A stretch of 64,000 bases of DNA from Epiperipatus broadwayi (taxonomy: Eukaryota > Onychophora > Udeonychophora > Euonychophora > Peripatidae). Every line of letters starts with the position of its first letter. Position 1 is the stretch's first letter. The notes beneath the pieces are model-generated. The model saw only the letters and a program-made list of their open reading frames with translations, ran no database searches and was not told the origin of the DNA. The position numbers and the translations under genes were made by a program. Positions 61,770-64,000 of the stretch are shown here, one piece after another. The stretch lies in assembly GCA_028023455.1 (NCBI GenBank), contig JAQFVV010000031.1, positions 1,862,001 through 1,926,000 of the forward strand, in the 5' to 3' direction.

Positions 61770-63118
61770 TATTAAACCACTAAAAAGCACATGGTTACCA
61801 TTTCTTATGCTTGCTTATAATTGTTATTAAAACAGAAAAACTCTCCATACAATAGTGCCACTCAGCACAAGCCAGAGTAATCAATGGATGCCAGAAGGCT
61901 TGTACATGAAATCCCTATCTTGTGCCTACTCATCCAATATTTACAGACTAGTTTCTAGCTTGTGACTTTCATTAGTGAGGAGCCTTGTCCCAGAAGCCAT
62001 GTTTTATCTCAACTACAAAACTATGAGTCTAAAATTGAAAACACAATATTATTTTCAATCCAAGAATGTTAGCTTATATAGTCATATAGGTCTGAACTTA
62101 ATTTAGTACCCATACATTTTGGTGTCCTTGGTTGTTTAATAACCATAGCCACCACTATCTTATTAGGCAGGATTGGTATTAAACCACTAAACATCACATG
62201 ATTACCATTTTTTATGCTTGCTCATAACTGTTATTAAAACAGGCAAAACTCTCCATACAGTAGTGCTACTCAGTGCAAGCCAGAGTAATCAATGGATGCC
62301 AGAAGGCTTGTGCATAAAATCCCTATCTAGTGCCTACTCATCCAATATCCCCAGACTAGTTTCTAGCTTGGGCTATATAAGCTAATAAGTTTGGATTGAA
62401 AATATTGTGTTTTCAATTTTAGACTCATAGTTTTGTAGTTAAGTAGAGATAAAAGGTAGCTGTTGGAGGGTTGCTTAGATCCTAAGATTTATATGCAATG
62501 CTCTCAGATCCAAGGCTCCTCACTGATGAAAGCTACAAGCTAGAAACTAATCTGGGGATATTGGATGATTAGGAACTAGTTAGGGGATTTATGCACAAGT
62601 CTTCTGGAATCCATTGATTACTCTGGCTTGCACTGAGTGGCTCTACTGTATGAAGACTTTTGCCTGTTTTAATAAGTTATGAGCAAGCATAAGAAATGGT
62701 GATCATGTGATGTTTAGTGGATTAATACTAAACCTGCCTAATAAGATGGTAGTGACTATGGTTATTAAAGAATCAAAGACACCAAAATGCATGAGTACTG
62801 AACTGAGTCCAGACCTATATGACTATATAAGCTAATGATCTTTGATTGAAAATAATGTTGTGTTTTCAATTTTAGACTCGTAGTTTTGTAGTTAAGTAGA
62901 GATAAAAGGTGGGGGTTGCTGGAGAGTTATATTAGATCCTAAGATCTAGGTGCAGTGCTTTCAGATTCAAGGCTCCTCACTGATGAACACCACAAGATAG
63001 AAACTAGTCTGGAGATATTGGATGAGTAGGCATGATTTATGCACAAGCCTTCTGGCATTCATTGATTGCTCTGGTTTGCACTGAGTGGCACTACTGTATG
63101 GAGAGTTTTGCCTGTTTT
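61770..63118. repeat. Family R palindrome: two reverse units then two forward units
   Basis: Reverse-strand units occupy about 61770-62370, with CCAGAGTAATCAATGGATGCC at 61872 and 62280 (period 408). At about 62375 the orientation flips, and forward units run to 63118, with GGCTCCTCACTGATGAA at 62514 and 62971 (period 457). Forward units carry CTGATGA at 62523-62529 and 62980-62986, with GAAA at 62543-62546 and 63000-63003. CTCCTCA before the core and TGAGTAG after it could pair as a stem I in the second forward unit. Confidence 0.85.
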
Positions 63119-63819
63119 TTTAAAAGTAATTGATATTTTTTAAAATTTCGATAGCAAACAAAAATTGCCAATTTAAATTTTCAATCTTATTATATTACTG
63201 AGGCGTAGAAGTTAGAAAAAAATTATGTTAAATTAAAACGATTAATTTTGGTCACTGAATTACTATAAATGATTATAACTGTTAATCCAAATATATAAAA
63301 TTTAGTTTATTACATCTATTAATTTAGAAGGTGTATATCTGAGTTTATTTAATTTTTTATTATAATGTTACAAATGTTTCAACTAGTTCAATCTGTTTGA
63401 AAAATAGTTTAAATTTTTATGCTCAGATTAAGGATTATTTATTTAAAATAACTAAAACATGATATAGAAGTTTTAATATATAAAATTCAATAAAATGGTT
63501 AATTACTTAGGAAATCATGTGATATTCAAATTTCAGAAATAACAAGTTTGAGTTTTGATACAAAAATTCTTAGTTTTTAGTCTGTCATTCTATGACTATG
63601 CTAAATTACAAATATATATATAGGTTTATTTACAAAATCATGTAGTATTTGAACATCAGAAGCGCCAACTTGAACTTCCATCTAGAAACCTTTAAGTACT
63701 GAATTCATCACTTTACTTCTATGGTGAATCATACAGAGTTTTCAACAATATGCAATTCTAAAGCAGCATATAGTTTACTTATACTGATTGTTTTTTGTAT
63801 ATGTAATGGGATCACTTGT
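63119..63819. other. AT-rich sequence, nothing recognised
   Basis: No feature supported. Confidence 0.4.
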
Positions 63820-64000
63820 AATTTTTCCATCTATTCATCTATCACTCCATCTCAAGCAACCAATACACATGACTACACACATGTGAAAAATGTACAAGAT
63901 CCCAATATACATATTTCATACAGAATCAGCATTCATCAGTTAGGCCAGATCATAATCTCTAACATATATATACAAGCAGTGGTTTATGTTATGACAATAG
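63820..64000 (-). repeat. Family P repeat, copy 3, cut by the window end
   Basis: The reverse complement matches copy 2 through the hammerhead core and the sequence beyond it (TTTTTCACATGTGTGTAGTC, TGTATTGGTTG). The part 5' of the core continues outside the window. Confidence 0.78.
63901..63944 (-). ncRNA. Hammerhead ribozyme motif, stem I kept
   Basis: Minus strand: CCTAA (63944-63940), CTGATGA (63939-63933), stem II ATGCTG/CTGTAT with one mismatch and one G-T pair, GAAA (63917-63914), minimal stem III with cleavage triplet ATA, then TTGGG (63905-63901). CCTAA and TTGGG still pair fully, with one G-T where copy 1 has C-G. Same 44-nt span as the other two copies. Confidence 0.78.

Noticed and set aside
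62380-63118. LTRs of a retrotransposon for family R
   Set aside because: Units occur as inverted and tandem partial copies without TG...CA ends or an interior region.

Overview
This is a stretch of an AT-rich animal (metazoan) nuclear genome dominated by decayed mobile elements. I see no bacterial-type operon, no intact protein-coding gene of clear cellular function and no intact RNA gene. The metazoan call rests on the mix of element classes: Penelope-like elements (PLE) with GIY-YIG endonuclease remnants, hammerhead ribozyme motifs, an RTE-clade LINE, LTR retroelements, tRNA-derived SINEs and a hAT-type MITE with an 8-bp target duplication. An AT-rich invertebrate is likely, but I cannot name the species.

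Layout. 0-9 kb: an inverted repeat family (called R here), two duplicated dispersed blocks (X and Q), a head-to-head inverted pair of PLE copies (3.5-5.9 kb) with a long TTA microsatellite in one arm, a broken gag, and a repeat (family P) carrying a well-formed hammerhead core at 8578-8621. 9.6-16.7 kb: a minus-strand LTR retroelement with ~1.7-kb LTRs and only a gag-like reading frame inside. 17.6-19.1 kb: a second head-to-head PLE pair reduced to the GIY-YIG part. 21.8-25.2 kb: more R copies and a foldback hairpin. 25.2-29.5 kb: a decayed minus-strand LINE with a zinc-knuckle ORF1 and a YMDD-type reverse transcriptase. 31-36 kb: a 5'-truncated RTE tail, two copies of a very small tRNA-Gly-derived SINE, a hAT transposase remnant and a second family-P copy. 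36.4-49.4 kb: a large LTR element with ~2.9-kb LTRs, a degenerate tandem array next to the first LTR, an ATA microsatellite, an interrupted ORF of unknown function, a 500-N gap whose two flanks are the same 176 bases, and an extra partial LTR. 49.4-53.6 kb: the longest stretch without a recognised repeat, with one small membrane-type ORF. 53.7-57.3 kb: a third head-to-head PLE pair and an RTE LINE. 58-64 kb: a hAT MITE, a large R palindrome and a third family-P copy.

Themes. (1) Three family-P copies keep a 44-nt hammerhead frame, and family R carries a hammerhead-like but incomplete motif. (2) All three PLE coding remnants are inverted dimers with their 5' sides facing each other, and family R is also palindromic. 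(3) No element here looks autonomous: every reverse transcriptase, endonuclease or gag frame is interrupted.
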